The notes beneath the pieces are model-generated. The model did no database searches. It saw nothing but the letters and a program-made list of their open reading frames with translations, and was not told the DNA's origin. The position numbers and the translations under genes are program-made. Of a DNA stretch of 64,000 nucleotides, positions 52,947 through 61,551 are shown piece after piece. Positions within the stretch are counted from its first letter, which is position 1. Each line of letters opens with the position of its first letter. Origin of the DNA: Blautia hominis. GTDB taxonomy: Bacteria > Bacillota > Clostridia > Lachnospirales > Lachnospiraceae. The stretch lies in NCBI GenBank assembly GCA_002270465.1, contig NQOF01000001.1, forward strand, positions 126,501 through 190,500. Reading direction: 5' to 3'.

Positions 52947-53800
52947 GGCGAAACCTCCCCTTTACTGATAAATACAATGATGTCATCCATAGCCGCGGAC
53001 CTGGTCTGTAAACCGGAAAGTCCCGGCAGGTATTCTGTCTCCACCAATGCCTCGAAAGAATCCGGATATATCTTGATATTCGGTGTGAGCGCTTTTATAT
53101 CCGGTGAGAGTTGTTTCACAGATCCGGAAACAATGGAATATCTCCTTGTAAAATTCACTTTTTCCCCAGTATAAAACAGTTTTCCTTTATTTATGAATGT
53201 AATCTGATCCGCGATCTTATCCAAGTCCGGTGTAATATGCGTTGAAAAGAGAACGCTGTGCTTTTTATCGTCTGTGTACTCCAAAAGAATATCCAGCATC
53301 TCATCCCTGGATACAGGGTCCAGTCCGCTGGTAGGCTCATCCAGGATCAGCAGTTCTGCCTTGTGTGAAAAAGAACAGGCAAGCATCAGCTTCATCTGCA
53401 TCCCTTTGGAAAGTTCCCTGACACGTTTTCCCCTGCTTATCTGAAACCGCTCTAAATAACGGTAATAAGCACCGGTATCCCAGTTCCGGTAAAACATACC
53501 CATAGCTTTTTCAACATCCGGCATTTTCCAGTCATCTACGAAAAAATGCGTATCAAAAACCACCCCGATCCGTTCTTTAAATTCCTGTTCCTTTTTCATA
53601 TGGTCAAGCCCCAATACGGTAATGGTACCTGCATCTTTTTTCAAAAGATTCAGAATGAGCTTAATTGTAGTTGTTTTACCTGATCCGTTTGGCCCGATCA
53701 GGCCCGTCACAGACCCTGTGGGAACAGAAAAACTGATATTCTCTAAAGTAAAGTCCGGAAATGTCTTGGTCAGCCTTTCTACCTGCAGTGCATCAGTCAT
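52943..53800 (-). CDS. ABC transporter ATP-binding protein
   Basis: 285 residues; the start at 53800 follows GGAGG. Walker A is GPNGSGKTT (about 39-47), Walker B LLILDEPTSGLDP, and the signature motif is ELSKGMQMKL. It forms an exporter with the 52302 permease. A gap of about 128 bases lies between its start and the upstream terminator, with no recognised gene. Confidence 0.94.
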   Translation of the reverse strand: MTDALQVERLTKTFPDFTLENISFSVPTGSVTGLIGPNGSGKTTTIKLILNLLKKDAGTITVLGLDHMKKEQEFKERIGVVFDTHFFVDDWKMPDVEKAMGMFYRNWDTGAYYRYLERFQISRGKRVRELSKGMQMKLMLACSFSHKAELLILDEPTSGLDPVSRDEMLDILLEYTDDKKHSVLFSTHITPDLDKIADQITFINKGKLFYTGEKVNFTRRYSIVSGSVKQLSPDIKALTPNIKIYPDSFEALVETEYLPGLSGLQTRSAAMDDIIVFISKGEVSP

Positions 53801-53928
53801 GTGTATTCCTCCGTTTCTTCTTGATGAGATCATCTTACTGCAGAAACCCATGCTGTGCCAAAATGTCCACGATCTGCTTTTAGATGTCCGTAATCCGTAA
53901 GCTGTGCCGAACAGGCAGAAGCGCATAA

Positions 53929-53983
53929 TAAAAAGCAGTGACCGGCAAGAAATATCATTTCTCTCACCTGTCACTGCTTTTTT
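53929..53983. terminator. bidirectional terminator after the dehydrogenase gene
   Basis: AAAAAGCAGTGAC and GTCACTGCTTTTTT pair around a long loop; T-runs on both strands. Confidence 0.85.
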
Positions 53984-54009
53984 ATACTCGGCAGCGCAGC
54001 CTTATGGGT

Positions 54010-54966
54010 TTACAGCTTACAAACATTCTGCGGCGCACCTTCCAGATAGGAAAATACATTCCGGAATACAATTTCAGCACGTCTCTTCATGGACTCCTCA
54101 GAGATAAATGCCTGATGGGGTGTCAACACCGTATTCTTTGCATGAAGAAGAGGGTAATCCTCCGGGATAGGCGGCTCACAGTCGAAGACATCAATACATG
54201 CGAACCCAAGGCGGTCTTCATTCAGGGCATCTGCCAGGGCCTTATTGTCCACAATGGGACCTCTTGCACAGTTGATAAACACCGCATCCGGTTTCATTTT
54301 AGCGATCTTTTCTCTGCTGATAAATCCTCTTGTCTCATTGTTCAGCGGAAGATTCAGGGAAATAATATCACTCTGTTCCAGTACCTCATCCAAGGAACAA
54401 TACGTGATTCCCAAATCCTTTTTCTCTTCAGACTGGCTTCTGTTATAAGCGATCACCCTGGCTCCAAATGCCTGGAATAATCTTGCAGCCATGGTCCCAA
54501 TCTGTCCAAGTCCGATGATACCCACGGTTCTGCCGCAGATTTCCCTGCCTCCGATACCGGCGCTTGTCCCCTGCTGCCGTACCACCGCGTCTGCTTTCAC
54601 CACATTTCTGAGGGCATCCACTGCAAAACCGATGATCAATTCCGCTACTGTCTGGTTTGAATATCCTGCTGCATTGCAGATCATAATATCTTTTTCTTTG
54701 CAGCATGCAGTTCCCACATGGTCGATCCCTGTAAAGGCAACGGAAATCATTTTCAATTTATCCGAAGCCTCAATAACCTCCTGAGGGTATGGATGGTTGG
54801 CGATCATAGCAATGTCACAGCCCTCAGATCTTTTTTTCAGTTCCTCTGTATTCTCCCACAGGGTATCATAATAACAGAACTCATGTCCCATTTCTCTTAA
54901 TCTTTCCCCATAACTTTCCACAATTTCTCTTGTCACTCCGATTGGCTCTAATAATGCAATTTTCAA
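54010..54966 (-). CDS. D-isomer-specific 2-hydroxyacid dehydrogenase
   Basis: 318 residues. The TTG start at 54966 follows AGGGAGG and begins at LKIALLEPIG, as in the family. The NAD loop is GIIGLGQIGTMAA. The catalytic residues are Arg in NCARGPIVDN, Glu in FDCEPP and His in LTPHQAF. It reduces a 2-oxoacid to a D-2-hydroxyacid, or the reverse, in the cytoplasm. Relatives act on phosphoglycerate, lactate, glycerate or phosphonate-like acids. Its nearness to the acid-sugar kinase cluster may be relevant, but a surface protein gene lies between. Confidence 0.93.
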   Translation of the reverse strand: MKIALLEPIGVTREIVESYGERLREMGHEFCYYDTLWENTEELKKRSEGCDIAMIANHPYPQEVIEASDKLKMISVAFTGIDHVGTACCKEKDIMICNAAGYSNQTVAELIIGFAVDALRNVVKADAVVRQQGTSAGIGGREICGRTVGIIGLGQIGTMAARLFQAFGARVIAYNRSQSEEKKDLGITYCSLDEVLEQSDIISLNLPLNNETRGFISREKIAKMKPDAVFINCARGPIVDNKALADALNEDRLGFACIDVFDCEPPIPEDYPLLHAKNTVLTPHQAFISEESMKRRAEIVFRNVFSYLEGAPQNVCKL

Positions 54967-55124
54967 CGTTTTTTCCTCCCTGTTCTGATCGTTTCTGTGA
55001 TCGTATGAAATCTTTTTGCTATTCCAGTATAACACCCTGCTGCTTTAATGTCTCCTGCAGAATTTTCACATTTAGACTTCTGGGTATATTTGAAAGGATT
55101 GGTACAACATTTAAAAATGATAAA

Positions 55125-55170
55125 AGCTGTGCGGTGTACGTCGATATCTATCGTCGCAAACACTGCACAG
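55125..55170 (-). terminator. terminator of the surface protein gene
   Basis: Minus-strand GCTGTGCAGTGT and its near-complement (11 of 12) pair with inner CGATA pairing; TTTTATCATTTTT follows. The 54967-55257 gap shows nothing else. Confidence 0.7.
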
Positions 55171-55257
55171 CCTTGTATAAACCCTACTGAAAAAGGTTAT
55201 TATCCTTCAAATGTCAATTATAAAACATCCAAAAGATAATTTTTGTTCAGACATTCT

Positions 55258-57786
55258 TTAATTACCTTTTGTTCTGCGTTTTCTGCCTGCAAACAGAAGA
55301 AGTAATACACTACCTGCTCCAATCAAAGACCAAAGTTCAACAGCAGAATTATCCGCAGTTTTAGGTGATGTTGTACTTTTTGTCTCTTTTTTTGTTGTAT
55401 TTCCTTTGTTATTTGCATCCGGCTTCTTATTTGTTTCCGGCTTCTTATTTGTTTCCGGTTTATTGTTTGTCCCGTTTTCACTCTTATCAGGCTTTTTTTC
55501 CAGCCTATCCAGGGCTTTTACTATAGCTTCAGCCATCTTATCCACCTTTTCCTGCTGTGTTATGTCCAGACCCTCAATTACACCGTCCAAAGCCGTCTGC
55601 AAATTTTTTACTGACTGATCCGTATAAATCCCCAAATCCTTTGGAACCTTTTTCTTTGCCTGCTCTACTTTCGTATAATCTGCCCCTTTAAGCTGCAGAG
55701 CATCAATTGCCTGATTGAGAGCATCGGCCAGATTAAGCATATCCTGGTATCTTGACATATCCCAGTTTTCATTGATCGGCTGACTGGACGCTTTCAACGC
55801 TTCCTGCATAGCCTGAACAGATTCCTGTGTATAATTGCTCACATCCGACGGAACCCGTTTTTGTGCTTCCAGGATTTCCGTATAATCCCCGGTACGGAAT
55901 TTTAATTGACCCAGAGCAGCTCTTAAATCTATCACATATTTGTCAACCAAACTCTGGGCGTCCTTTCTGGCGTTCAGCATCTGATCAGCCAGAGCCAACT
56001 GCCTGCTTACCTCAAACCATGTATCGTCTGTGTAAAGAGTAAGATCCTTTGGTACCTCATTATCCAGCACATCTCTTAGTTCAACAGTGTCTGCCGGTAT
56101 CCCCTGACGCTCACCAATAATGGTCAGATCACCATCCACGGTGATATCTATAGGTTTTGCATCAGAAGAGGTTGCTGCTATACTCCCATCCGAACGAACA
56201 GCCTTGAATGAGGTAAGGATGGAACTTCTATCCACATTCGGGTTAATCTTTGCCTTTACATTCACTATACTTCCCTGCGCATAATACATTGTATTGTAAT
56301 TAAATTGAAACGCCTTATCGGCATCCGCAGGTGTTATATCTACTGTAAGGTTAGAATCATAGCTGATCGTATTCCATTTTCCGTCTCTGATCTTTACATC
56401 TACGATCTCCGGTTCTCCTTCCGGCAGGGCAAATGTGATTTCAAAAGAATTACCGTCATATTTAACAGACTTCATGGTACTGTCAGAAAGCAAATATGTA
56501 TCTGTCGATGATGTAAATGGAGTACCCGGTATCTTCACCGAAGATCTTAACTGTATTTGCTCTACAAAAGTTTCCTTTGCAAAGTTCATCCTCAAAGTCA
56601 CCATACTCCCACTGGTAACCTCACCAGGTAATTCAAGTGCATTTTTTATCTCATCCGGTACATTTTTTGCAACCGCTATCTGATACTTAGCAGGATCACA
56701 AATAGTAACCCTAAGTGAGTTATTGCCCTTGTGATACTCATCGCTTTCACCATAACGAACATCATAACTTCCGGCGGCTAAACCGGTAATCTCTGTAACA
56801 CCGGCAGGAACAGAAATCCAGCCAGACTTACCCACTTTTTTATAATCATATCGTTTCTGTGTATCCAGCCCGCCTATACTTCCATCAGCCTTACCAGCCA
56901 CGCTTGTCGGCTTGGTAGTCAGAAATCGTGGCCAGTCATTCTGATTTTGTTTTGATCTGTTGACGTCTATTTTATAATACACTGTTTTTGTTTTGTCAGA
57001 AGATACAACTGTAAGCTCTATCGTGTTATCTCCGAATACCAGCGGCTGTGTATATGTATTCCCACTTCCGTTTATCACTGCCAGATCGTCTACTGTCTGT
57101 GCACCAAAAGTATCTTTCCCAATATACCGTATATCCATGTAGTATGGGTCATCACTTGTTCCGCTGCCTGACCAGTTTTGTGTATAGGCTACATTTATCA
57201 AAATAGATGTGTTGGTAGTCAAGATTCTTGCTGCCTTTGCAGATGCAGGTGCGGCTGCCGGATCCGGAGACTGTGTGTTTTCCACAACGGCATCTGCTTT
57301 AGGCTGGTTTTCTGTCTTTTCAGATGTATTCGCGCTGTTATCTGCCTCTGTGTTGTCTACAGTTGGATTCTTACATGTATTTTCCTCGGATGACGTTTTT
57401 TCCGGATTTTCTACAGATGTGGTATCGTCTGCGTTCCCTTTCTCTGTATTTTTGTCCATATTCTCTATGCTTTGGTCTTTGTCCGTTTTTTCTGAGTCTT
57501 TGCCGCTTTCTACACGATTCTCTGCAGAATTCGGAGTATCCTTTCCCGCTGCATTTTCCTCCCCCGCATCCTTATCTTCCGTATTCATCTGAACATCTCC
57601 GCTTTTTTCCACAGTTCCTTGTGAATCCGACTGCGGGGTATCCTCTGCCCCCTGTTCCATATCCGTTTTGCTTCCGCCCTTTTCCCACTGTTCATCTTCT
57701 GCAAAAACCACTGCCGCTGAATTGACGCACAGAAGAAATGCAAGCAAAACAGATACTGCACTTTTTCCTTTTCTTTTTTGCTTCAT
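55258..57786 (-). CDS. cell-wall-anchored FIVAR-domain surface protein
   Basis: 842 residues. Signal peptide 1-30 (VLLAFLLCVNSAAVVFA). Residues about 30-190 are low-complexity, with Asp, Glu, Asn, Lys and Ser. Beta-rich regions follow to about 590. Two FIVAR modules follow, with YTEILEAQKRVPSD and YTKVEQAKKKVPKD as their starts (about 645 and 705). A Lys/Pro/Asn repeat with KPETNKK twice precedes SPKTADNS, a sortase signal variant of LPxTG. A hydrophobic helix and RKRR end the protein. It is a likely wall adhesin or glycan binder, function unknown. Confidence 0.86.
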   Translation of the reverse strand: MKQKRKGKSAVSVLLAFLLCVNSAAVVFAEDEQWEKGGSKTDMEQGAEDTPQSDSQGTVEKSGDVQMNTEDKDAGEENAAGKDTPNSAENRVESGKDSEKTDKDQSIENMDKNTEKGNADDTTSVENPEKTSSEENTCKNPTVDNTEADNSANTSEKTENQPKADAVVENTQSPDPAAAPASAKAARILTTNTSILINVAYTQNWSGSGTSDDPYYMDIRYIGKDTFGAQTVDDLAVINGSGNTYTQPLVFGDNTIELTVVSSDKTKTVYYKIDVNRSKQNQNDWPRFLTTKPTSVAGKADGSIGGLDTQKRYDYKKVGKSGWISVPAGVTEITGLAAGSYDVRYGESDEYHKGNNSLRVTICDPAKYQIAVAKNVPDEIKNALELPGEVTSGSMVTLRMNFAKETFVEQIQLRSSVKIPGTPFTSSTDTYLLSDSTMKSVKYDGNSFEITFALPEGEPEIVDVKIRDGKWNTISYDSNLTVDITPADADKAFQFNYNTMYYAQGSIVNVKAKINPNVDRSSILTSFKAVRSDGSIAATSSDAKPIDITVDGDLTIIGERQGIPADTVELRDVLDNEVPKDLTLYTDDTWFEVSRQLALADQMLNARKDAQSLVDKYVIDLRAALGQLKFRTGDYTEILEAQKRVPSDVSNYTQESVQAMQEALKASSQPINENWDMSRYQDMLNLADALNQAIDALQLKGADYTKVEQAKKKVPKDLGIYTDQSVKNLQTALDGVIEGLDITQQEKVDKMAEAIVKALDRLEKKPDKSENGTNNKPETNKKPETNKKPDANNKGNTTKKETKSTTSPKTADNSAVELWSLIGAGSVLLLLFAGRKRRTKGN

Positions 57787-57935
57787 GTCTGTAGTTCTCC
57801 TCTCTTCACTATTTTTATTTTATCGTGTATTGATGGTTGAAGTATACCATGAAGCATAAAAAATGAATACGATCCTAAACCCAAAGTCATTTTTATACTC
57901 TCAAAGCCTGTTTTTGCTAAAAATAACACTTCGCC

Positions 57936-59366
57936 TTACCGATTCATCAGAATTTCCACCGCCTCCCGCAAAGTATTCACATCCCCCACATTTCCCGGAA
58001 AGATCACATACGGGGTCGACGGAAATCTGCTCTCCTCTCCTGTCTGCCATACCGGGACTCCAGGACGGATCTGTCCCATAACGACTGCACGTTTTACCTT
58101 CAATGCCTTTGTCCCCACATCGCTCGAAGTAATTCCCCCCTTTGCGATGACGAAACTGGGAACCACCCTTAAATTCCCCACAAGAGACTGGACAGCGTCT
58201 GAAATCTTTACGGAGCGAAGCAGAGCCTCCTTCTTTGTATCATGTTCCACAACCAGAAACTTTCTTTTCGTATATACCACTGCGGTTTTTCCGGATGTGA
58301 TGATTCGTTCTATTTCTCCGGTCGTCCTCTCTGTTTCAGCGCGGAAGGCCTCCTCATCCAGCACCAGGTCTGAATTAAATGAAATGCTTACAATTCCCTC
58401 CACTTTTTTTAGTTCCTCCAACTGCTGCGTGGTTTTCTGTGTATGAGAGCCGACTATGACCACGCCTCCATGATCTGTATCTTTTATGATCATTTTTTCC
58501 CTGGTCAAAAGCGGCTGGGATGAGATTCCCCCCATTTCTTTTACCAGGGCCGCCGCTGTGCGGAATAGGAAGTTCTTTCCCGCTGCCATTGCCCGGTAAA
58601 CAGCAATACTCATGATTTTCACATCCGAATCGTCAATGGCATTTACTACCACCTTCTGAAAATTTTTCACTGCCAGCAACTGCCCGGTGATCTTGTCAAG
58701 TTCCATGTTCCGCAAATCTTCCAGGCTGATGCAGACCACGTCTTCTGCTTTATATACGCCGTTTGTTTTTTCTTCCACATAATCACAGATATCTGAATGG
58801 GTGTACCCAAATGTCTTGTCCTTTGCAAACTCTGTCTGTGCTGCCGGGATCAGCTCCTCCCCATATTTTACAAAATGTGTATTATTAAGGGTAAAGCGGC
58901 CTCCTTCTTTGAAAAAGGGGCAGATAATCTCTCCATCTATGCAGATATCTCCATAAGCCTCTGTTTCCTCTTTTAAAATCAGAGTTTCCAGAGGATAGTG
59001 ACCTCTGAGAGTAGAATCACTTCGGCTCATGATGAGATACTCTTTTCCGGTCTCCTCAGACACTTTTTTGACCGCTGCGGCAATTTCTCTATGTACTTTT
59101 GCTGTCTGTTCTGCAGTGAGTCCTCTGGAATTTGTCAGTATGTAAAACAAATGGTTCTCTTCCTCAAATCCCTGGCGGATACTATTCTCTGTCCAGTCTG
59201 TATACACAGATACATCGTGAACGGTCTGCACTCCTGTTGGGTCATCATCCAATACAACGATTTTTTTACCGCTCCTGCTGATCTCCATCTGAAGGAGCTG
59301 TTCCGCCTTTGCCATATCCACCTCCGGATATGATAACAATACATCCGCGCTAAGTATGTTTTCCAT
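57936..59366 (-). CDS. four-carbon acid-sugar kinase (DUF1537, OtnK/DtnK family)
   Basis: 476 residues; the start at 59366 is used because AGGAG lies six bases before it, although an ATG at 59372 is also in frame. Family motifs: VVLDDDPTGVQTVHD (ligand loop), MSRSDSTLRGHYPLE, VVIVGSHTQKTTQQL and GGITSSDVGTKAL (ATP site). Members phosphorylate 2-oxo-tetronate, D-threonate or D-erythronate. It is nine bases after the dehydrogenase gene, so the pair oxidises and then phosphorylates an acid sugar. The aldolase and isomerase partners (OtnC, OtnI) are not in the window. Confidence 0.9.
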   Translation of the reverse strand: MENILSADVLLSYPEVDMAKAEQLLQMEISRSGKKIVVLDDDPTGVQTVHDVSVYTDWTENSIRQGFEEENHLFYILTNSRGLTAEQTAKVHREIAAAVKKVSEETGKEYLIMSRSDSTLRGHYPLETLILKEETEAYGDICIDGEIICPFFKEGGRFTLNNTHFVKYGEELIPAAQTEFAKDKTFGYTHSDICDYVEEKTNGVYKAEDVVCISLEDLRNMELDKITGQLLAVKNFQKVVVNAIDDSDVKIMSIAVYRAMAAGKNFLFRTAAALVKEMGGISSQPLLTREKMIIKDTDHGGVVIVGSHTQKTTQQLEELKKVEGIVSISFNSDLVLDEEAFRAETERTTGEIERIITSGKTAVVYTKRKFLVVEHDTKKEALLRSVKISDAVQSLVGNLRVVPSFVIAKGGITSSDVGTKALKVKRAVVMGQIRPGVPVWQTGEESRFPSTPYVIFPGNVGDVNTLREAVEILMNR

Positions 59367-59375
59367 ATTCATCTC

Positions 59376-60266
59376 CTATTTTATCTTTTCCACGGTGATA
59401 CCTGCCAGATTTTCAAAATATTTTACAATACTGCAATGGTCCTCCTCCATGTGGCCTCCTACTTTCAGTGCCTGCATGATCTCAAAAAGCTGTGCTGTGT
59501 ACGGAATTGGTACGTCCAGGGAGTGGGCAGCTTCCACCACATTTTTTATATCTTTGTGATTGATGGAGATCTTTCCCCCCGGCTTAAAATTCCGCTCCAC
59601 GATCATGGGTATCTTCGCATCCAGCACAGCACTTCCCGCCAGGCCTCCCCGGATAGCCTCATATACTTTTACGGGGTCTGCCCCGGCCTTTGCAGCCAGG
59701 ACAAAAGCCTCCGAAACCGCTGCTATGGTATTATTGACTATGATCTGGTTTGCCAGCTTGGTCACACTTCCACTGCCCGGTCCGCCTACAAGCAGAGCCG
59801 AGCTGCCCATAACTTCAAAATAAGGCTTCAGGGCTTCAAACACTGGCTTGTCACCGCCTGCCATAAAAGCCAGTGTCCCATTGACCGCCCCCGGCTCTCC
59901 CCCGGAAACAGGTGCATCCAGGAACCCGATACCGTACTCTCTGCATTTTTCGTAGCATATCTTTGAATCCTCCGGGGTCACAGAACTCATATCACATAGA
60001 ATGCCGCCTCTCTTCATGGCTCTTGCCACACCCTTCTCCCCAAACAGCACATTCCGGACAATCGTACCGTTTGGGAGGATCGTGAATACCACTTCACATG
60101 AACTTCCGATCTCACCGGGTGTCCCCTCCTGCGCACCTGCATTTACCAATTCTTTGACTGCATCCTGATTTAAATCATTCACCATGACTTTTATGTCTGC
60201 TTTTAACAGATTCTCTGCCATTGGTCTTCCCATAATTCCCAGCCCGATAAATCCTGCTCTTTTCAT
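59376..60266 (-). CDS. 3-hydroxyisobutyrate-type dehydrogenase (LtnD/GarR-like)
   Basis: 296 residues; AAGGAG precedes the ATG. NAD loop GFIGLGIMGRPMAENLL, substrate loop DAPVSGGEPGAVNG and catalytic Lys in GSVTKLANQIIV (about 170). It is a beta-hydroxyacid dehydrogenase. Coupled with a DUF1537 kinase it most likely oxidises L-threonate, D-erythronate or a related acid sugar at C2. The divergent GntR regulator at 60801 is the probable controller. Confidence 0.93.
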   Translation of the reverse strand: MKRAGFIGLGIMGRPMAENLLKADIKVMVNDLNQDAVKELVNAGAQEGTPGEIGSSCEVVFTILPNGTIVRNVLFGEKGVARAMKRGGILCDMSSVTPEDSKICYEKCREYGIGFLDAPVSGGEPGAVNGTLAFMAGGDKPVFEALKPYFEVMGSSALLVGGPGSGSVTKLANQIIVNNTIAAVSEAFVLAAKAGADPVKVYEAIRGGLAGSAVLDAKIPMIVERNFKPGGKISINHKDIKNVVEAAHSLDVPIPYTAQLFEIMQALKVGGHMEEDHCSIVKYFENLAGITVEKIK

Positions 60267-60395
60267 TCACTTTCTCCTTGTCAAAAGTTATTTTATTAAT
60301 ATCAGTATACCGGTATACCGGTGTGTTGGTCAATGCATTTATTTATCTTCTCTGTATTTTACAATTTATATCCATCTTTTTTGTAGAATCTGTCC

Positions 60396-60559
60396 GTAAC
60401 AGTTCAGCCTTCCACTGTCCAACGTGGTGTTGCCTTGCATTTGCAAGGCAACTCTGAGGCTGCCACGCACCAGGCTGCAGTTTTTGCAGTCTGTACCCTA
60501 AAGAGCAGGATTGTGCATGCTTTTGTTGCTATGAAGCCGAAAGGCTGAATAGTAGTTAC
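60396..60559. repeat. palindromic element with GTAACAGTTCAG ends
   Basis: 164 bases. The ends are GTAACAGTTCAG (60396) and CTGAATAGTAGTTAC (60545-60559), like the element at 47104 but with a different interior. It is fused directly to copy C of the dispersed repeat. Confidence 0.6.
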
Positions 60560-60560
60560 T

Positions 60561-60690
60561 GTACACAGGCCACTGTACCGGGAGGCGTTTTCATGCCGAA
60601 AGCATGAAAATCCCGAGGCAGCCAGCGCGATATGGTGCAGAATGCTCCATATCTGTGCTTCGCGAAGCGTGTTACTGGACACGGAGTGTA
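60561..60690 (-). repeat. dispersed multi-hairpin repeat, copy C
   Basis: Reverse complement of copies A and B over about 125 bases; includes TGTGCTTCGCGAAGC, which shows that the element has its own palindrome there. It lies in the 534-base gap between the dehydrogenase and GntR genes. Apart from the two elements the gap holds only the promoters. Confidence 0.82.
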
Positions 60691-60800
60691 CGGTAACGAA
60701 TAGTAACATCTGTCCAATTATCTTTTCTGTTTTATATTGACCGGTATCCCGGTATGCTATAGAATAAATAAAATAGTATATCCTCCAGGAGGCATGGAAC

Positions 60801-61460
60801 ATGACGCAGAAACCGCTTCAGACAAAAGCATATGATTATATCAAAGATTTGATCTTAAAAGATGCCTTTGCATATGATACCATTTATTCAGAGACAAAAA
60901 TCTCAAAGGAAATCGGAGTCTCCCGTACTCCCATGAGGGATGCCTTACACCGCCTTGCTCAGGAACGTTATATTGACATCATCCCAAGTAAAGGCTTTTG
61001 TATCCATCAGATGACCAAACAGGATATCATCGAGACCTTTCAGATCCGGTCCGCCATCGAAGGATACTGTACCGTACAAATAGCAAAGGATCATAAAGAA
61101 GACCGGTCCCAAAAACTTTTTCGGGAACTGGACTATATTATGGAAAAACAAAGAAAGATCCTTGAAACCACTCAGGATATTTCCGTTTTTGTGGAATATG
61201 ACAACCAGTTTCATATCGAAATTGTTTCAAGTCTGAACAACCGGACTTTTCATGAGCTTTTTGGCAGTTATCTTTTTCAGATAAAGCGCCTGGCAGTTCT
61301 CTCCCTGGGGCATCCGGGACGTATGCAGGAAACCATTGAAGAACACAGCGCGATCCTGAATGCTATGAAATGCGGCAACCTTGCGGAAATCTATTCCGTA
61401 ACCATGAAGCATATGGAAACCCCAAAAGGATTGAACCTGTCAGACTTTTGTTATTCATGA
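60801..61460 (+). CDS. GntR-family regulator, FadR/FCD subgroup
   Basis: 219 residues, ATG about 10 bases after GGAGG. The N-terminal winged helix is KISKEIGVSRTPMRDALHRLAQE (about 33-55), and the C-terminal FCD domain (about 80-210) has RSAIEGYCTVQ with acidic and His residues for a metal-bound ligand. It is divergent from the acid-sugar operon. FCD regulators commonly bind sugar acids. Confidence 0.92.
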   Translation: MTQKPLQTKAYDYIKDLILKDAFAYDTIYSETKISKEIGVSRTPMRDALHRLAQERYIDIIPSKGFCIHQMTKQDIIETFQIRSAIEGYCTVQIAKDHKEDRSQKLFRELDYIMEKQRKILETTQDISVFVEYDNQFHIEIVSSLNNRTFHELFGSYLFQIKRLAVLSLGHPGRMQETIEEHSAILNAMKCGNLAEIYSVTMKHMETPKGLNLSDFCYS

Positions 61461-61498
61461 GCAGCATAGAATAATCCGGATGGCGAATGTGGATATCA

Positions 61499-61534
61499 CC
61501 AGGCAAAGCCTGCCAAATCCATGGCTCTGCCTGG
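61499..61534. repeat. inverted repeat at convergent gene ends
   Basis: CCAGGCAAAGCC and GGCTCTGCCTGG, 11 of 12 matching, 12-base loop. No T-run on either strand, so termination is uncertain. Confidence 0.5.
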
Positions 61535-61551
61535 TAACTGTCTCCTGTCAC

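Noticed and set aside
53801-53928. Remnant of a GntR/YtrA regulator before the ABC exporter
   Set aside because: One frame gives KQIVDILAQHGFLQ between two stops, which is too short and generic to support a call.
60404-60802. 132-residue minus-strand ORF covering the repeat elements
   Set aside because: It is translated from the dispersed repeats; the same peptide appears from copy B (52079-52281), so it follows from the repeat and not from a gene.
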